From assembly GCF_009827325.1 (NCBI RefSeq), contig NZ_WTYC01000003.1:62001-126000 (forward strand): 64,000 nucleotides of DNA, written 5' to 3'. Position numbers and translations under genes: made by a program. This DNA comes from Qipengyuania vulgaris. GTDB taxonomy: Bacteria; Pseudomonadota; Alphaproteobacteria; Sphingomonadales; Sphingomonadaceae. Below the pieces are notes generated by a model. That model worked only from the letters and a program-made list of their open reading frames with translations. It did not search any database and had not been told where the DNA came from. This document shows positions 52,699 to 62,106 of the stretch, one piece after another (within the stretch, counting starts at the first letter, position 1; each line of letters starts with the position of its first letter).

Positions 52699-53577
52699 AT
52701 GCGCGTTTGGATGATGATTACGGCCCTGGCGGCAGCGCTGGCTACGCCGATAGCTGCGCAGGAAACCCGGGTCGCTCACGAAGGTCATGCAGCGCCGCCC
52801 GCCACGCTCGAACAGATGTCGTGGCTGGTGGGCCAGTGGAGCGGAGCCGGGATCGGCGATGCGCCTGCGTGGGAAAGCTGGCTGCCGCCCACCGGCGATA
52901 CGATGGTCGGCACTTTCGTGCAGCAGACGGCAGGAGGCGGCATCCGCTTTACCGAACACCTCTACCTGATGGAGGAGGAAGGCACGCTGGTACTGCGCCT
53001 CAAGCACTTCAACGCCGATCTCACCGGGTGGGAAGACAAGGGCGACATGCTAACCTTCCCCCTTGTCGCAATTGAGGAATGCGCGGCGTACTTCAACGCC
53101 CTGACGCTGCGCTGCGATGGCGAGAACGGACTGCTTGCCGCTGTCCGCATGAAGAGCGACAGCGACGAAATTAGCGAACTCGTCTTCCGGTTCACCAAAT
53201 CGGGTGACAGCGCGCCTCCCGTGTCGCGCTGTCCGGATGCGACCACGACGATCGAAATCAACCAATGCCTGATGGCTGTGGCCGGAAGGGCAGATGCGCG
53301 CCGGTCCGAATATCTCGAAGCGGTTCTGGCGGAGCGCAAGGACCGGCCCGATCTGGCGGAAAGCATCCGCGCCAGCGAAGCGGCATTCATCGCCTATCGC
53401 GACGCGGAGTGCGGCGCGGTCTATCAGGACTGGATCGACGGATCGATCCGCGGGGCCATGGCTGCTACATGCCGGATCGACATGACCGATGGGCGCACCC
53501 ACCGGTTATGGCAAACCTGGCTGGCCGGAATGGAGCCATCCAGCGCTGTCCTGCCGGAGCCCGGCCCAACGAGCTAG
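52699..53577 (+). CDS. Secreted protein, DUF6265-like domain plus LprI/DUF1311-like domain
   Basis: About 292 residues with a signal peptide (MMITALAAALATPIAAQ). Residues about 35-170 match the DUF6265 style (LEQMSWLVGQWSG, then a lipocalin-like beta pattern with DTMVGTFVQQ). Residues about 180-280 match the lysozyme inhibitor LprI/DUF1311 pattern (TTIEINQCLMAVAGRADARR, SIRASEAAFIAYRDAECGAV) with paired cysteines. GGGAGG precedes the ATG at 52699 by six bases. Role unknown; the second half suggests an envelope or lysozyme-inhibition function. Confidence 0.8.
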   Translation: MRVWMMITALAAALATPIAAQETRVAHEGHAAPPATLEQMSWLVGQWSGAGIGDAPAWESWLPPTGDTMVGTFVQQTAGGGIRFTEHLYLMEEEGTLVLRLKHFNADLTGWEDKGDMLTFPLVAIEECAAYFNALTLRCDGENGLLAAVRMKSDSDEISELVFRFTKSGDSAPPVSRCPDATTTIEINQCLMAVAGRADARRSEYLEAVLAERKDRPDLAESIRASEAAFIAYRDAECGAVYQDWIDGSIRGAMAATCRIDMTDGRTHRLWQTWLAGMEPSSAVLPEPGPTS

Positions 53578-53598
53578 ACGGCGCCATCCGAAGCTGGA

Positions 53599-54798
53599 TC
53601 AGGCCGCCTTCTTCACCTCTGCCACGATCTTGCGGGCGGCATCGCCCAGATCGTCGGCGCTGACGATCGGCAGGCCCGAATTGGCGAGGATGTCCTTGCC
53701 CTGCTGGACATTGGTGCCTTCGAGGCGGACAACGAGCGGAACAGAAAGATTCACTTCCTTGGCCGCCGCCACGATACCGTCGGCGATGATGTCGCACTTC
53801 ATGATCCCGCCGAAGATGTTGACGAGGATGCCTTCCACCGCCGGGTCCTTCAGGATGATCTTGAACGCTGCCGTGACCTTTTCCTTGGTCGCGCCGCCGC
53901 CCACGTCGAGGAAGTTCGCCGGGAAGGCGCCGTTCAGCTTGATAATGTCCATCGTCGCCATGGCGAGGCCCGCACCATTGACCATGCAGCCGATGTTGCC
54001 GTCGAGCTTGATGTAGGCGAGGTCGTATTCGCTCGCTTCGACTTCGGCCGGGTCTTCCTCGGTCTCGTCGCGCATCGCTTCCACGTCCTTGTGGCGATAA
54101 AGCGCATTGCCGTCGAAGCTCATCTTGGTGTCGAGTACGAGGAGGTTGCCTTCCTTGTCTTCCACCAGCGGATTGATCTCGAGCATTTCCATGTCGAGGT
54201 CCATGAAGGCGGTGTAAAGCTGCTTGGCCAGCTTCTGGCACTGCTTGTTGGTATCGCCGGTCAGCTTGAGCGCGAAGGCAACTGCGCGTCCGTGGTGCGG
54301 CATGAAGCCCTGTGCCGGATCGATGGTAATCGTGGTGATCTTCTCGGGCGTTTCATGCGCCACGTCCTCGATATCCATGCCGCCTTCGGTGGAGGCGATC
54401 ATCGCGACCTGCCCGCTCGCACGGTCGACCAGCATGGAGAGGTAATATTCCTTTTCGATGTCGACGCCGTCGGTGACGTAGAGGCGGTTGACCTGCTTGC
54501 CTTCGTCGCCGGTCTGGATCGTCACCAGCGTGTTGCCGAGCATCTCCTTGGCGTTGGCTTCAACCTCGTCGATGCTCTTCGACAGGCGGACGCCGCCCTT
54601 TGCATCGGGGCCGAGTTCCGTGAACTTGCCCTTTCCGCGCCCGCCGGCGTGGATCTGCGCCTTCACGACATAGAGCGGCCCGGGAAGCTGTTTCGCGCCC
54701 GCAACCGCTTCTTCGACGGTGAGTGCTGCGTGTCCTGCGGGAACGGCGATGCCGTATTTCGCGAGGAGTTCCTTGGCCTGGTATTCGTGAATGTTCAT
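53599..54798 (-). CDS. sucC: Succinyl-CoA ligase (ADP-forming) subunit beta
   Basis: A 399-residue ATP-grasp enzyme, with the start [17 protein letters not shown], then [41 protein letters not shown] and [15 protein letters not shown]. It makes succinate and ATP from succinyl-CoA with SucD. The ATG at 54798 is chosen from homology; the frame runs on to 54867. The alpha subunit gene sucD is not adjacent on either side, which is unusual. Confidence 0.96.
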   Translation of the reverse strand: MNIHEYQAKELLAKYGIAVPAGHAALTVEEAVAGAKQLPGPLYVVKAQIHAGGRGKGKFTELGPDAKGGVRLSKSIDEVEANAKEMLGNTLVTIQTGDEGKQVNRLYVTDGVDIEKEYYLSMLVDRASGQVAMIASTEGGMDIEDVAHETPEKITTITIDPAQGFMPHHGRAVAFALKLTGDTNKQCQKLAKQLYTAFMDLDMEMLEINPLVEDKEGNLLVLDTKMSFDGNALYRHKDVEAMRDETEEDPAEVEASEYDLAYIKLDGNIGCMVNGAGLAMATMDIIKLNGAFPANFLDVGGGATKEKVTAAFKIILKDPAVEGILVNIFGGIMKCDIIADGIVAAAKEVNLSVPLVVRLEGTNVQQGKDILANSGLPIVSADDLGDAARKIVAEVKKAA

Positions 54799-54920
54799 CG
54801 GGGTTCTCGTCCTTCGCGCAAAATGCGCGGTCTGGGGGGATGGGAATCTGCGCGTGCGCATAAGCATGTCTGGGCGCGCTTGAAAAGTGCGGTTTTCGGG
54901 TGCAGGTGCTCTCGCGCTCC

Positions 54921-55703
54921 ATGATCGATAGCAAACGTCTCGAATCCATCGTCGCGCAGGCAGGCGAGATAGCGCTCGGACTCTGGCCGGGCGCGGGCGC
55001 GGAACTGGAGTCGTGGGAGAAGACGCCGGGAAGTCCGGTGTGCGAGGCCGATCTTGCCGTCGATGCCTTTCTGAAACGCGAACTGGGCGCTCTGCTGCCT
55101 TCGGCCGGATGGCTGTCTGAGGAAACCGCCGACGATCCGGAGCGGCTCGAACGCGATCTGATCTGGCTGGTCGATCCGGTGGACGGCACGCGCGATTTCA
55201 TCCGCGGGCGCAAGGGCTGGGCGGTGTCGGTCGCCCTGATCAGCTCCGGCAGGCCGCTCATCGGTACGCTATGCGCGCCGGCACGCGGGGAGGTGTGGCA
55301 GGCCGTTGCAGGGCAGGGGGCAACACTCAACGGTTCGTCTATCGCTGCTTCGACACGCCAGAAGTTCGAAGGTGCTCGCGTGCCCGCCAACGATCTGATG
55401 AAGCAGGACCGGATATTGAACAAGGTCGAGCAGCCCAATTCCATCGCCCTCCGGATCGCCATGGTGGCGGACGACCGCGCCGATCTCGTCGCTACGCTGC
55501 GCTGGGGGTTCGAATGGGACATTGCCGCCGCCGGGCTGATCGCGCGCGAAGCGGGGGCTGCCGTGTCCGACAGTTTCGGGCGAAAGCTCGATTACAACAA
55601 GCGCGACCCGCGCGCCTTCGGCGTCATCGCCAGCGCGCCGGGAATCCATGCCGCCACGGTCGAACATCTTGCAGACCGGGCACGGCAGATCGCCAGTCCC
55701 TAG
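54921..55703 (+). CDS. Inositol monophosphatase family protein (possibly CysQ-like)
   Basis: About 260 residues with the metal motifs in order: LSEET (Glu), [15 protein letters not shown] (the DPxDGT signature) and [16 protein letters not shown] (WDxAAG). It removes phosphate from inositol phosphate, 3'-phosphoadenosine phosphate or related sugars; in alphaproteobacteria such genes are annotated either IMPase or CysQ. ATG at 54921 begins homology; a GTG at 54900 is also in frame. It is convergent with the OmpA gene across a shared terminator. Confidence 0.9.
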   Translation: MIDSKRLESIVAQAGEIALGLWPGAGAELESWEKTPGSPVCEADLAVDAFLKRELGALLPSAGWLSEETADDPERLERDLIWLVDPVDGTRDFIRGRKGWAVSVALISSGRPLIGTLCAPARGEVWQAVAGQGATLNGSSIAASTRQKFEGARVPANDLMKQDRILNKVEQPNSIALRIAMVADDRADLVATLRWGFEWDIAAAGLIAREAGAAVSDSFGRKLDYNKRDPRAFGVIASAPGIHAATVEHLADRARQIASP

Positions 55704-55720
55704 AACCCGGCGCACGAAAA

Positions 55721-55748
55721 AAGGGGCCGGGCTGAACCCGACCCCTTC
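55721..55748. terminator. Bidirectional terminator
   Basis: AAGGGGCCGGG pairs with CCCGACCCCTT with one mismatch and a short loop; A-run on the left and T-rich flank on the right, between convergent IMPase and OmpA genes. Confidence 0.75.
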
Positions 55749-55778
55749 ATTTCGAACCGCGGTTCGATTTACTTCAGG

Positions 55779-56477
55779 TTACTGGCTCGCCTGAGCAGCT
55801 TCCACGTCATCCTGATCGAACGGGATGATCTTGATTTCGACACGGCGATTGAGCGGTTCGTTCACGCCGTCGGCGGTCTTGACCTTGAGATGCTCATACT
55901 GCTCGCCGTAACCCTGCCAGCGGATGCGCGAAGAACTCACGCCGCGGCTGATCAGGTAGTTGGCCACCGCCTGGGCGCGCTGTTCGGACAGGCGCTGGTT
56001 GAGATCGGTACCGCCGGTCGTGTCGGTATATCCGTACACGTCGATCAGGCTGTTGGGATACTGGACGAGGTTCGAAGCGACATTGTCCAGCGTGGCGCGG
56101 AAGGCCGAATTGATCGTAGCGCTGCCGGTGGCGAAGGTCACGCCGTCGGGCAGGTTGACGAGAATCGCGTTTCCGCCGTCGGTTTCGGTAACATCGACGC
56201 CCGAACCGGCGGTCTGTTCTTCCAGTTCCTTGATCTGCTGGTCCATGCGGTAGCCGACATAGCCGCCAGCTGCGCCGCCTGCGGCTGCGCCGATAATGCG
56301 TCCGGTCTTGCCGCCGATAACGCCGCCAAGAAGGCCGCCGGCAACAGCGCCGCCGACACCGCCGAGCACGGTGCGCGATACCTTGCGTTCACCGGTGTTG
56401 GGATCGGTGACACAGGCAGACGTGCCGAGCAGAGCGATGGAAGAAAGTCCTGCGAGGAAAAAGCGTGATGATTTCAT
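55779..56477 (-). CDS. OmpA family lipoprotein with glycine zipper
   Basis: A 232-residue lipoprotein. The signal ends in the lipobox GTSAC, a glycine-zipper segment follows (GGVGGAVAGGLLGGVIGG, residues about 45-85), and a C-terminal OmpA domain binds peptidoglycan (TFATGSATINSAFR, then LIDVYGYTDTTGGTDLNQRLSEQRA and NRRVEIKI). It probably tethers the outer membrane to the wall. The ATG at 56477 gives a proper signal; the longer frame does not. Confidence 0.92.
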   Translation of the reverse strand: MKSSRFFLAGLSSIALLGTSACVTDPNTGERKVSRTVLGGVGGAVAGGLLGGVIGGKTGRIIGAAAGGAAGGYVGYRMDQQIKELEEQTAGSGVDVTETDGGNAILVNLPDGVTFATGSATINSAFRATLDNVASNLVQYPNSLIDVYGYTDTTGGTDLNQRLSEQRAQAVANYLISRGVSSSRIRWQGYGEQYEHLKVKTADGVNEPLNRRVEIKIIPFDQDDVEAAQASQ

Positions 56478-56646
56478 GTTTTCATTCCCTTTCTGAGAGC
56501 TGGGCTGGATGGAGCTCTCCGGCCCCTGCCTCACCCGAACGCCATGGGACGCACCCACCAGCGTCTCTAGAGTGTTCCAACCATTGAATTCACAGCCTGT
56601 TCCGAGAGACGCTGGCAGAGCGGCGCTTTTGTGCTAGCGACGGGGC

Positions 56647-57972
56647 GTGACACCCTTTCCCTGGACCGACCTCCTCATCATCGCCGGATTGATCGTACTC
56701 AACGGCGTATTCGCCATGAGCGAACTGGCAATCGTATCTGCGCGCACCGGACGGCTGCGTTCGGCTGCCAATCGCGGGAGCACGAGCGCACAGACAGCGA
56801 TCGAGCTGGCGGCCGATCCCGGCAAGTTCCTTTCCACCGTGCAGATCGGCATCACGCTGATCGGCATCATCAACGGCGCCTATTCCGGCGCGAGCCTTGG
56901 TGGTCCGGTGGGAGCACGTCTGGCAGCCCTCGGCCTGCCCGCGCAATGGGCGGAGGAAGCCGGTTTTGCCGCGGTAATCGCCGTGACAACCTATCTCAGT
57001 CTCGTCGTGGGCGAACTGGTGCCCAAGCAGGTCGCCTTGCGGCTGGCAGCACCGATCGCCATCGCCACGGCTCGCCCGATGGCGCTGCTGGCGCGCGTTG
57101 CCGCCCCGCTGGTCTGGCTGCTCGACGCCTCCTCGGGCCTGCTGATTCGCCTGCTCGGCGTGAAGCCGGAAGGCCAGAGCTCGATCACGGCGGAAGAACT
57201 GCACATGCTGTTCGCCGATGCGACCCGCAGCGGGGTGATCGAGAGCGAACAGCACCAGATGCTCGCGGGGGTTGTGCGCCTCGCCCAGCGCCCCGTGCGC
57301 GAGGTGATGACCCCGCGGACGGATCTCGACTGGATCGACGTCAATGCTGATGAAGAAGCGATCCGCGCGATGCTGGAAGAAAGCCCGCATTCGGTGTGGC
57401 CGGTGGCCGATGGGTCGCCTGACCGGGTCATGGGCCTCGTGCGCGTGCGCGAGGTGCTGGGGGCGATGCTGGCGGGCGAGGGCGTGATGCTCGAAACACT
57501 GATGAAGAAGGCCGAAGTCGTGCCCGACCAGCTCGATGCGGTGGACGCGCTTCGCGTACTCCAGCAGGCCGATATCGCCATGGCCATGGTGCATGACGAA
57601 TACGGCCATCTGGACGGTGTCGTGACCCCGGTAGACCTGCTCACCGCGCTGGTCGGCGATTTCGCAAGCGATCAGGACCCGGACGATACGCCCGGCATCG
57701 TGGAGCGCGACGACGGCTCGCTGCTCGTGGCCGGATCGCTCTCGGCCGACGCACTCGCCGACCGGCTGGATCTCGACTATGGCGACGACCGCGAGTTCGC
57801 GACAGTCGCGGGCTTCTGCCTCGCGGTGATGAAGAAACTGCCCGCCGAAGGCGAATGGTTCGAAGAGCAGGGCTGGCGCTTCGAAGTCGTCGACCTGGAC
57901 GAACGCCGCATCGACAAGGTGCTGGTCAGCGAAGTCGCGGGCAAGCCAAAGCGCGAAGTCTCAACAGACTAA
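56647..57972 (+). CDS. HlyC/CorC (CNNM-like) family transporter
   Basis: A 441-residue protein. An N-terminal DUF21 membrane domain (about four helices; LIIAGLIVLNGVFAMSELAI) is followed by two CBS domains (REVMTPRTDLDWIDV and HDEYGHLDGVVTPVDLLTAL) and a C-terminal CorC/HlyC domain ending near GFCLAVMKKLPAEGEWF. Homologues affect magnesium and cobalt efflux; hemolysin is a historical name. The start is a GTG at 56647. Confidence 0.93.
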   Translation: MTPFPWTDLLIIAGLIVLNGVFAMSELAIVSARTGRLRSAANRGSTSAQTAIELAADPGKFLSTVQIGITLIGIINGAYSGASLGGPVGARLAALGLPAQWAEEAGFAAVIAVTTYLSLVVGELVPKQVALRLAAPIAIATARPMALLARVAAPLVWLLDASSGLLIRLLGVKPEGQSSITAEELHMLFADATRSGVIESEQHQMLAGVVRLAQRPVREVMTPRTDLDWIDVNADEEAIRAMLEESPHSVWPVADGSPDRVMGLVRVREVLGAMLAGEGVMLETLMKKAEVVPDQLDAVDALRVLQQADIAMAMVHDEYGHLDGVVTPVDLLTALVGDFASDQDPDDTPGIVERDDGSLLVAGSLSADALADRLDLDYGDDREFATVAGFCLAVMKKLPAEGEWFEEQGWRFEVVDLDERRIDKVLVSEVAGKPKREVSTD

Positions 57973-58043
57973 ACTAACGGGCTGCGCCTGACCGGGCCGG
58001 GGGAGGTCCGGCAAGGCCGACTGGCCGCACACCTAGCGAGGAA

Positions 58044-58063
58044 GAACCCGCAGAAGCGGGTTC
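58044..58063 (-). terminator. Hairpin after the ileS-lspA-DUF3035 operon
   Basis: GAACCCGC (58044-58051) pairs perfectly with GCGGGTTC (58056-58063), loop AGAA, ten bases beyond the DUF3035 stop. The tail is only weakly T-rich on the minus strand. Confidence 0.5.
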
Positions 58064-58072
58064 GCGAAACAA

Positions 58073-58483
58073 TCAGCCCGGAATTACGGCCTGCGCCGAA
58101 GCGCCGTCACCTTCGGGTGCGGCGATGATGTCGCGGGTCACACGGCCCTTGGCCACGGTGTTGGTTTCTTCCGAACCTACCTGCGAACGGATGCCCGGTT
58201 CGGCTGCACCGGCACGGTCGAGCGCGCTGGTTTCGACAGAGCTACGCTCCGCCGGGCCGCCGAACAGCGCTTCGAGCGTCTGTTCTGCCGCAGTCCCTTC
58301 CGCCGGGCGCGGCGCGCCGGGAGCGGGGGGAACGAGGTTGAAATCGGGCGGCACCACCAGCGGGGCCTGACGCTGCACGGCGAATTCATCGGGGCGTTCG
58401 CGGTTCAGGAAACCGCCGCCGCCGCATGCTGCCAGCATGCTGGAAACTGCGCCAAGAAGGGCGATACGGGTAAGGGTATTCAT
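58073..58483 (-). CDS. DUF3035 lipoprotein, candidate BamF
   Basis: A 136-residue lipoprotein with lipobox LAAC and the alphaproteobacterial DUF3035 core NRERPDEFAVQRQAPLVVPP. From memory, the RPDEF motif also occurs in BamC, and Caulobacter BamF, a BAM complex lipoprotein, carries it. The rest is Pro/Ala-rich and probably disordered. The ATG overlaps the lspA stop (TGATG), so the signal peptidase and one of its likely substrates are co-translated. Confidence 0.88.
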   Translation of the reverse strand: MNTLTRIALLGAVSSMLAACGGGGFLNRERPDEFAVQRQAPLVVPPDFNLVPPAPGAPRPAEGTAAEQTLEALFGGPAERSSVETSALDRAGAAEPGIRSQVGSEETNTVAKGRVTRDIIAAPEGDGASAQAVIPG

Positions 58484-59028
58484 CAGTTGCTCTCCGCGGC
58501 ATCTGCCGGTTTGCCGTGCATGAGGTCGTCGACCTCTTCATCGGCCTTGTCGCGCATGAAGAAGGCGCGGGCAAGGATTATCAGGACGCCGATGGTGATG
58601 GCCGCATCGGCGATGTTGAAGATCAGGAAGGGGCGGAATTCCCCGATATGGAGGTCGGCATAGTCGATGACATAGCCAAGCTCGTAGCGGTCCTTGATGT
58701 TGCCCAGCGCCCCACCGAGGATCATCGACAGGCCTAGGATATCACCCAGCGCCTTCTCGCGGAACATCCAGATGGTGACCACCAGCGCGATCAGCGCGGT
58801 GACGCCCACCAGGATCCAGCGCGATTCGAAGCTGTCGGCCTCGAACAGGCCCATCGATACGCCGAAATTCTGCGTCCAGCGCAGGTCGAAGAAAGGCAGC
58901 AGCTCGATGACCCGGACCTGCCGCAGCTGGAGCGGCTCGACCATGAGCCATTTCACATACTGGTCCGCGCCATAGATGGCGAAGGCGAGCGCGACGCCGA
59001 TCAGGCGCATGCGAAGGAGCGGGTTCAT
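58483..59028 (-). CDS. lspA: Lipoprotein signal peptidase (signal peptidase II)
   Basis: A 181-residue protein with four membrane helices. The catalytic aspartates lie in GADQYVKWLM-adjacent and FNIADAAITIGVLII blocks, and the family sequence WTQNFGVSMGLF is present. It cleaves the signal peptide of diacylglyceryl prolipoproteins. The ATG at 59028 is one base after the ileS stop, and the acidic C-terminal tail is somewhat longer than in E. coli. Confidence 0.95.
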   Translation of the reverse strand: MNPLLRMRLIGVALAFAIYGADQYVKWLMVEPLQLRQVRVIELLPFFDLRWTQNFGVSMGLFEADSFESRWILVGVTALIALVVTIWMFREKALGDILGLSMILGGALGNIKDRYELGYVIDYADLHIGEFRPFLIFNIADAAITIGVLIILARAFFMRDKADEEVDDLMHGKPADAAESN

Positions 59029-59029
59029 G

Positions 59030-61939
59030 TCAGGCTGCATCCATCTGGGTGACGACATCCTCGCAGCGGTCGCACAGCGCCCCGTCCTCGGAAACCGAGG
59101 GCAGCAGGCGCCAGCAACGGCCGCATTTGTTTTCGTCTGTACGGGTAACGGACACCGCGTCGCTATCGCTCCGGGCGACTGACGCGGTGATGAACAGTTC
59201 GGCGAGATCCGCGTCGCTGAAGCCTTCGGGCGCCGCGCTGGCGGGGACCACGACATCGGCTTCGAGGCTGGAACGGATGGTCTTGTCGCGGCGCAGCGGC
59301 TCGATCGCCTCGGTCACGCGCTCACGCAGATCGCGCAGCTTTTCCCAGCGTGCGCCATCGGCAGTGACGCCCGGCACCTTGGGCCATTCGAGCAGGTGGA
59401 CGCTGCCGCCTTCGGGATAGCGCGTGGTCCATACCTCCTCGGCGGTGAACACCAGAACCGGCGCGGCATAGCGTGCCAGCGCGTGGAACAGGATATCGAG
59501 CACGGTGCGATAGGCATTGCGGCGCGTACTGTCCGGCCCGTCGCAATAGAGGCAGTCCTTGCGGATATCGAAGTAGAAGGCCGACAGGTCCTCGTTGCAG
59601 AAATCCACCAGCAGGCGCGTGTAGGTGTTGAAGTCGTACGCCTCGAGCGCGGTCTTCAGCTTCCCGTCGAGATTCGCGAGCAGCGCGAGGACATAGACCT
59701 CCAGCTCGGGAATCTCGCCCGTATCGCCCATGTCACCGACGAAGCCATCGAGCGCGCCGAGAAGATAGCGGAAGGTGTTGCGCAGGCGCCTGTACTGGTC
59801 TCCCACGCCTTTGAGGATTTCATCGCCGATCCGGTGGTCTTCGGTGAAATCGACGCTCAGCGCCCACAGGCGGATGATGTCCGCGCCGTATTGCTCCATC
59901 ACCTTCAGAGGATCGATGGTGTTGCCGAGGCTCTTCGACATCTTCTTGCCGTCGCTCGCCATGGTGAAACCGTGGGTCAGTACCGCGTCATAGGGCGCGC
60001 GGCCGCGGGTGGCGGAGCTTTCGAGCAGGGAGGACTGGAACCAGCCGCGATGCTGGTCGGAGCCTTCCAAGTAGAGGTCGGCGGGCCAGCGCTGGTCGGG
60101 CCAGCGGCCGCTTTCCAGCGTGAAGGCGTGGGTGCAGCCGCTATCGAACCAGACGTCGAGGATGTCGGTGACCATCTCGAACTCGGCCGGATCGTGGTCG
60201 GGACCGAGGAATTCGGCCTTGCGGCTTTCGTCCCACGCATCGACGCCCTGCTGCTTCACCGCTTCGATGACGCGGGCATTGACCTGCGGGTCCTGCAGAT
60301 AGCTGCCGTCCTGCCGCACGAACAGCGTGATCGGCACGCCCCATGCGCGCTGGCGCGAAAGCACCCAGTCCGGACGGCCTTCGACCATCGAGCCGATGCG
60401 GCGGCGGCCCTTTTCAGGATAGAACTTCACGCGGCTGATCTCGCGCATGGCGATCTCGCGCAGGGTGGAGTGGTCCTTGCTGGCGAACATCGCCACGGCT
60501 GCGCCGAATCCTTCGGGCGCGGCCACGTCGAAATCGCCGGTGTCGAGCGGCTTGTCCATCGGCACGAACCACTGCGGCGTGCAGCGATAGATGACCTTGG
60601 CTTTCGACCGCCACGAATGCGGGTAGGAATGCTGGTAGTCGTCGCTCGCGGAAAGCAGCGCGCCCGCTTCGCGCAAATCCGAACAGATCGGCCCGTCGGG
60701 TGCGTTGAAGGCCTTGTTGATGACTGCGCGGCGGCGTTCGTCATCTCCGCCCAGCCACGGCCAGTCGTCGCGATAGCGCCCGTCGCCCATGACCGCGAAC
60801 TGCGGCTCGATGCCGTTTGCGCGGCAGAGCAGGAAATCGTCCTCGCCATGGTCGGGCGACATGTGGACGAGGCCCGTACCGCTATCGGTGGTGACGAAAT
60901 CGCCCGCGAGCAGCGGACGCGGGTTGGCGTAGAACCCGCCGAGATGGTGCATCGGGTGGCGGGCGATGGTTCCGGCGAGTTGTGCGCCTCCCTTGAAGTA
61001 GGTTTGCACCGCGTCGCTGTTCTCCCAGTCGCAACCGATGCGCTTGAGAAAGGTGGGAACAAGCTCGGTCGCAACCAATAGTTGCTTCCCCCGCCACCGC
61101 TCTAGGTTTGGCTTCTCATCGAATTCGCCGGTCTTTATTTCGAACAGCGAGTAATCAACGTCCGGCCCATAGGCCAAAGCCTGGTTCACCGGGATCGTCC
61201 ACGGAGTAGTGGTCCAGATCACCGCATATGCACCGACCAGTTCCTCGATCGGGCTTTCCACGATCTCGAACGCCACGTCGATCTGGGTCGAGGTGATGTC
61301 CTCATATTCGACCTCGGCCTCGGCCAGGGCGGTCTCTTCCACCGGGCTCCACATCACCGGCTTCGACCCGCGATAGAGATTGCCCGCCTCGGCGAACTTC
61401 ATCAGTTCGGCAACGATGGTCGCCTCGCTCTCCGCCTGCATGGTCAGATACGGACTGTCGAAATCCGCCATCAGGCCGAGCCGCTTCAGCTGCTCGCGCT
61501 GAACATCGACCCATTTCTGCGCATATTCGCGGCATTCCTGCCGGAATTCGGCTGCGGGGACGGCCTTCTTGTCCTTCTTCTTCTTGCGGTACTGTTCCTC
61601 GACCTTCCATTCGATGGGCAGGCCGTGGCAGTCCCAGCCGGGCACGAAGGGTGCGTCCTTGCCGAGCAGGCTCTGGCTGCGCACCACCATGTCCTTCAGG
61701 ATGCGGTTCAGCGCATGGCCGATGTGCATGTCGCCATTGGCATAGGGCGGGCCGTCGTGAAGGATGAACTTTTCGCGGCCGGAGCGCTCTTTGCGCAGCT
61801 GCTCGTACAGCTTTTTTTCCTGCCAGCGCGCAAGGATCTGCGGCTCCTTCTGCGGGAGGCCGGCCTTCATCGGAAAATCGGTCTTGGGAAGGAAGACCGT
61901 GTCCCGGTAATCGCGCTGTGTCTGGTCGCTTTCTGGCAT
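59030..61939 (-). CDS. ileS: Isoleucyl-tRNA synthetase
   Basis: A 969-residue class I synthetase. The HIGH motif is at residues 72-75 (ANGDMHIGHALNR) and KMSKS occurs in GKKMSKSLGNTID. The editing domain is present between them, and the C-terminus has a zinc site (CGRCWRLL and LCDRCEDVV). It charges tRNA-Ile. It heads the common order ileS-lspA. Confidence 0.97.
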   Translation of the reverse strand: MPESDQTQRDYRDTVFLPKTDFPMKAGLPQKEPQILARWQEKKLYEQLRKERSGREKFILHDGPPYANGDMHIGHALNRILKDMVVRSQSLLGKDAPFVPGWDCHGLPIEWKVEEQYRKKKKDKKAVPAAEFRQECREYAQKWVDVQREQLKRLGLMADFDSPYLTMQAESEATIVAELMKFAEAGNLYRGSKPVMWSPVEETALAEAEVEYEDITSTQIDVAFEIVESPIEELVGAYAVIWTTTPWTIPVNQALAYGPDVDYSLFEIKTGEFDEKPNLERWRGKQLLVATELVPTFLKRIGCDWENSDAVQTYFKGGAQLAGTIARHPMHHLGGFYANPRPLLAGDFVTTDSGTGLVHMSPDHGEDDFLLCRANGIEPQFAVMGDGRYRDDWPWLGGDDERRRAVINKAFNAPDGPICSDLREAGALLSASDDYQHSYPHSWRSKAKVIYRCTPQWFVPMDKPLDTGDFDVAAPEGFGAAVAMFASKDHSTLREIAMREISRVKFYPEKGRRRIGSMVEGRPDWVLSRQRAWGVPITLFVRQDGSYLQDPQVNARVIEAVKQQGVDAWDESRKAEFLGPDHDPAEFEMVTDILDVWFDSGCTHAFTLESGRWPDQRWPADLYLEGSDQHRGWFQSSLLESSATRGRAPYDAVLTHGFTMASDGKKMSKSLGNTIDPLKVMEQYGADIIRLWALSVDFTEDHRIGDEILKGVGDQYRRLRNTFRYLLGALDGFVGDMGDTGEIPELEVYVLALLANLDGKLKTALEAYDFNTYTRLLVDFCNEDLSAFYFDIRKDCLYCDGPDSTRRNAYRTVLDILFHALARYAAPVLVFTAEEVWTTRYPEGGSVHLLEWPKVPGVTADGARWEKLRDLRERVTEAIEPLRRDKTIRSSLEADVVVPASAAPEGFSDADLAELFITASVARSDSDAVSVTRTDENKCGRCWRLLPSVSEDGALCDRCEDVVTQMDAA

Positions 61940-62078
61940 AGGGTGCCGCCGCTAGAGGAATTGCGCGCCGTAGGAAAGTGTTTCGCGCGTGGGTTTAGAC
62001 ACGACAAGCTCTCTCTCGTCGCGCCGGCCCCCGAGCCGGGGCAGTGCTGCCTTTCGACAGTGCAGCAAAAGTAAGCAC

Positions 62079-62101
62079 CACTCCGGATCCAGTCCGGGGT
62101 G
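62079..62101. repeat. Small palindromic intergenic element before ileS
   Basis: CACTCCGGA (62079-62087), TCCAG, TCCGGGGTG (62093-62101): a nine-base stem with one G-T pair. It resembles the dispersed CACCCCGG-type hairpins of alphaproteobacteria (recalled). Another GC-rich hairpin (CCCCGAGCCGGGG) lies near 62030. Both are in the 167-base gap between ribF and ileS and might also act as a ribF terminator. Confidence 0.35.
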
Positions 62102-62106
62102 ACGGC

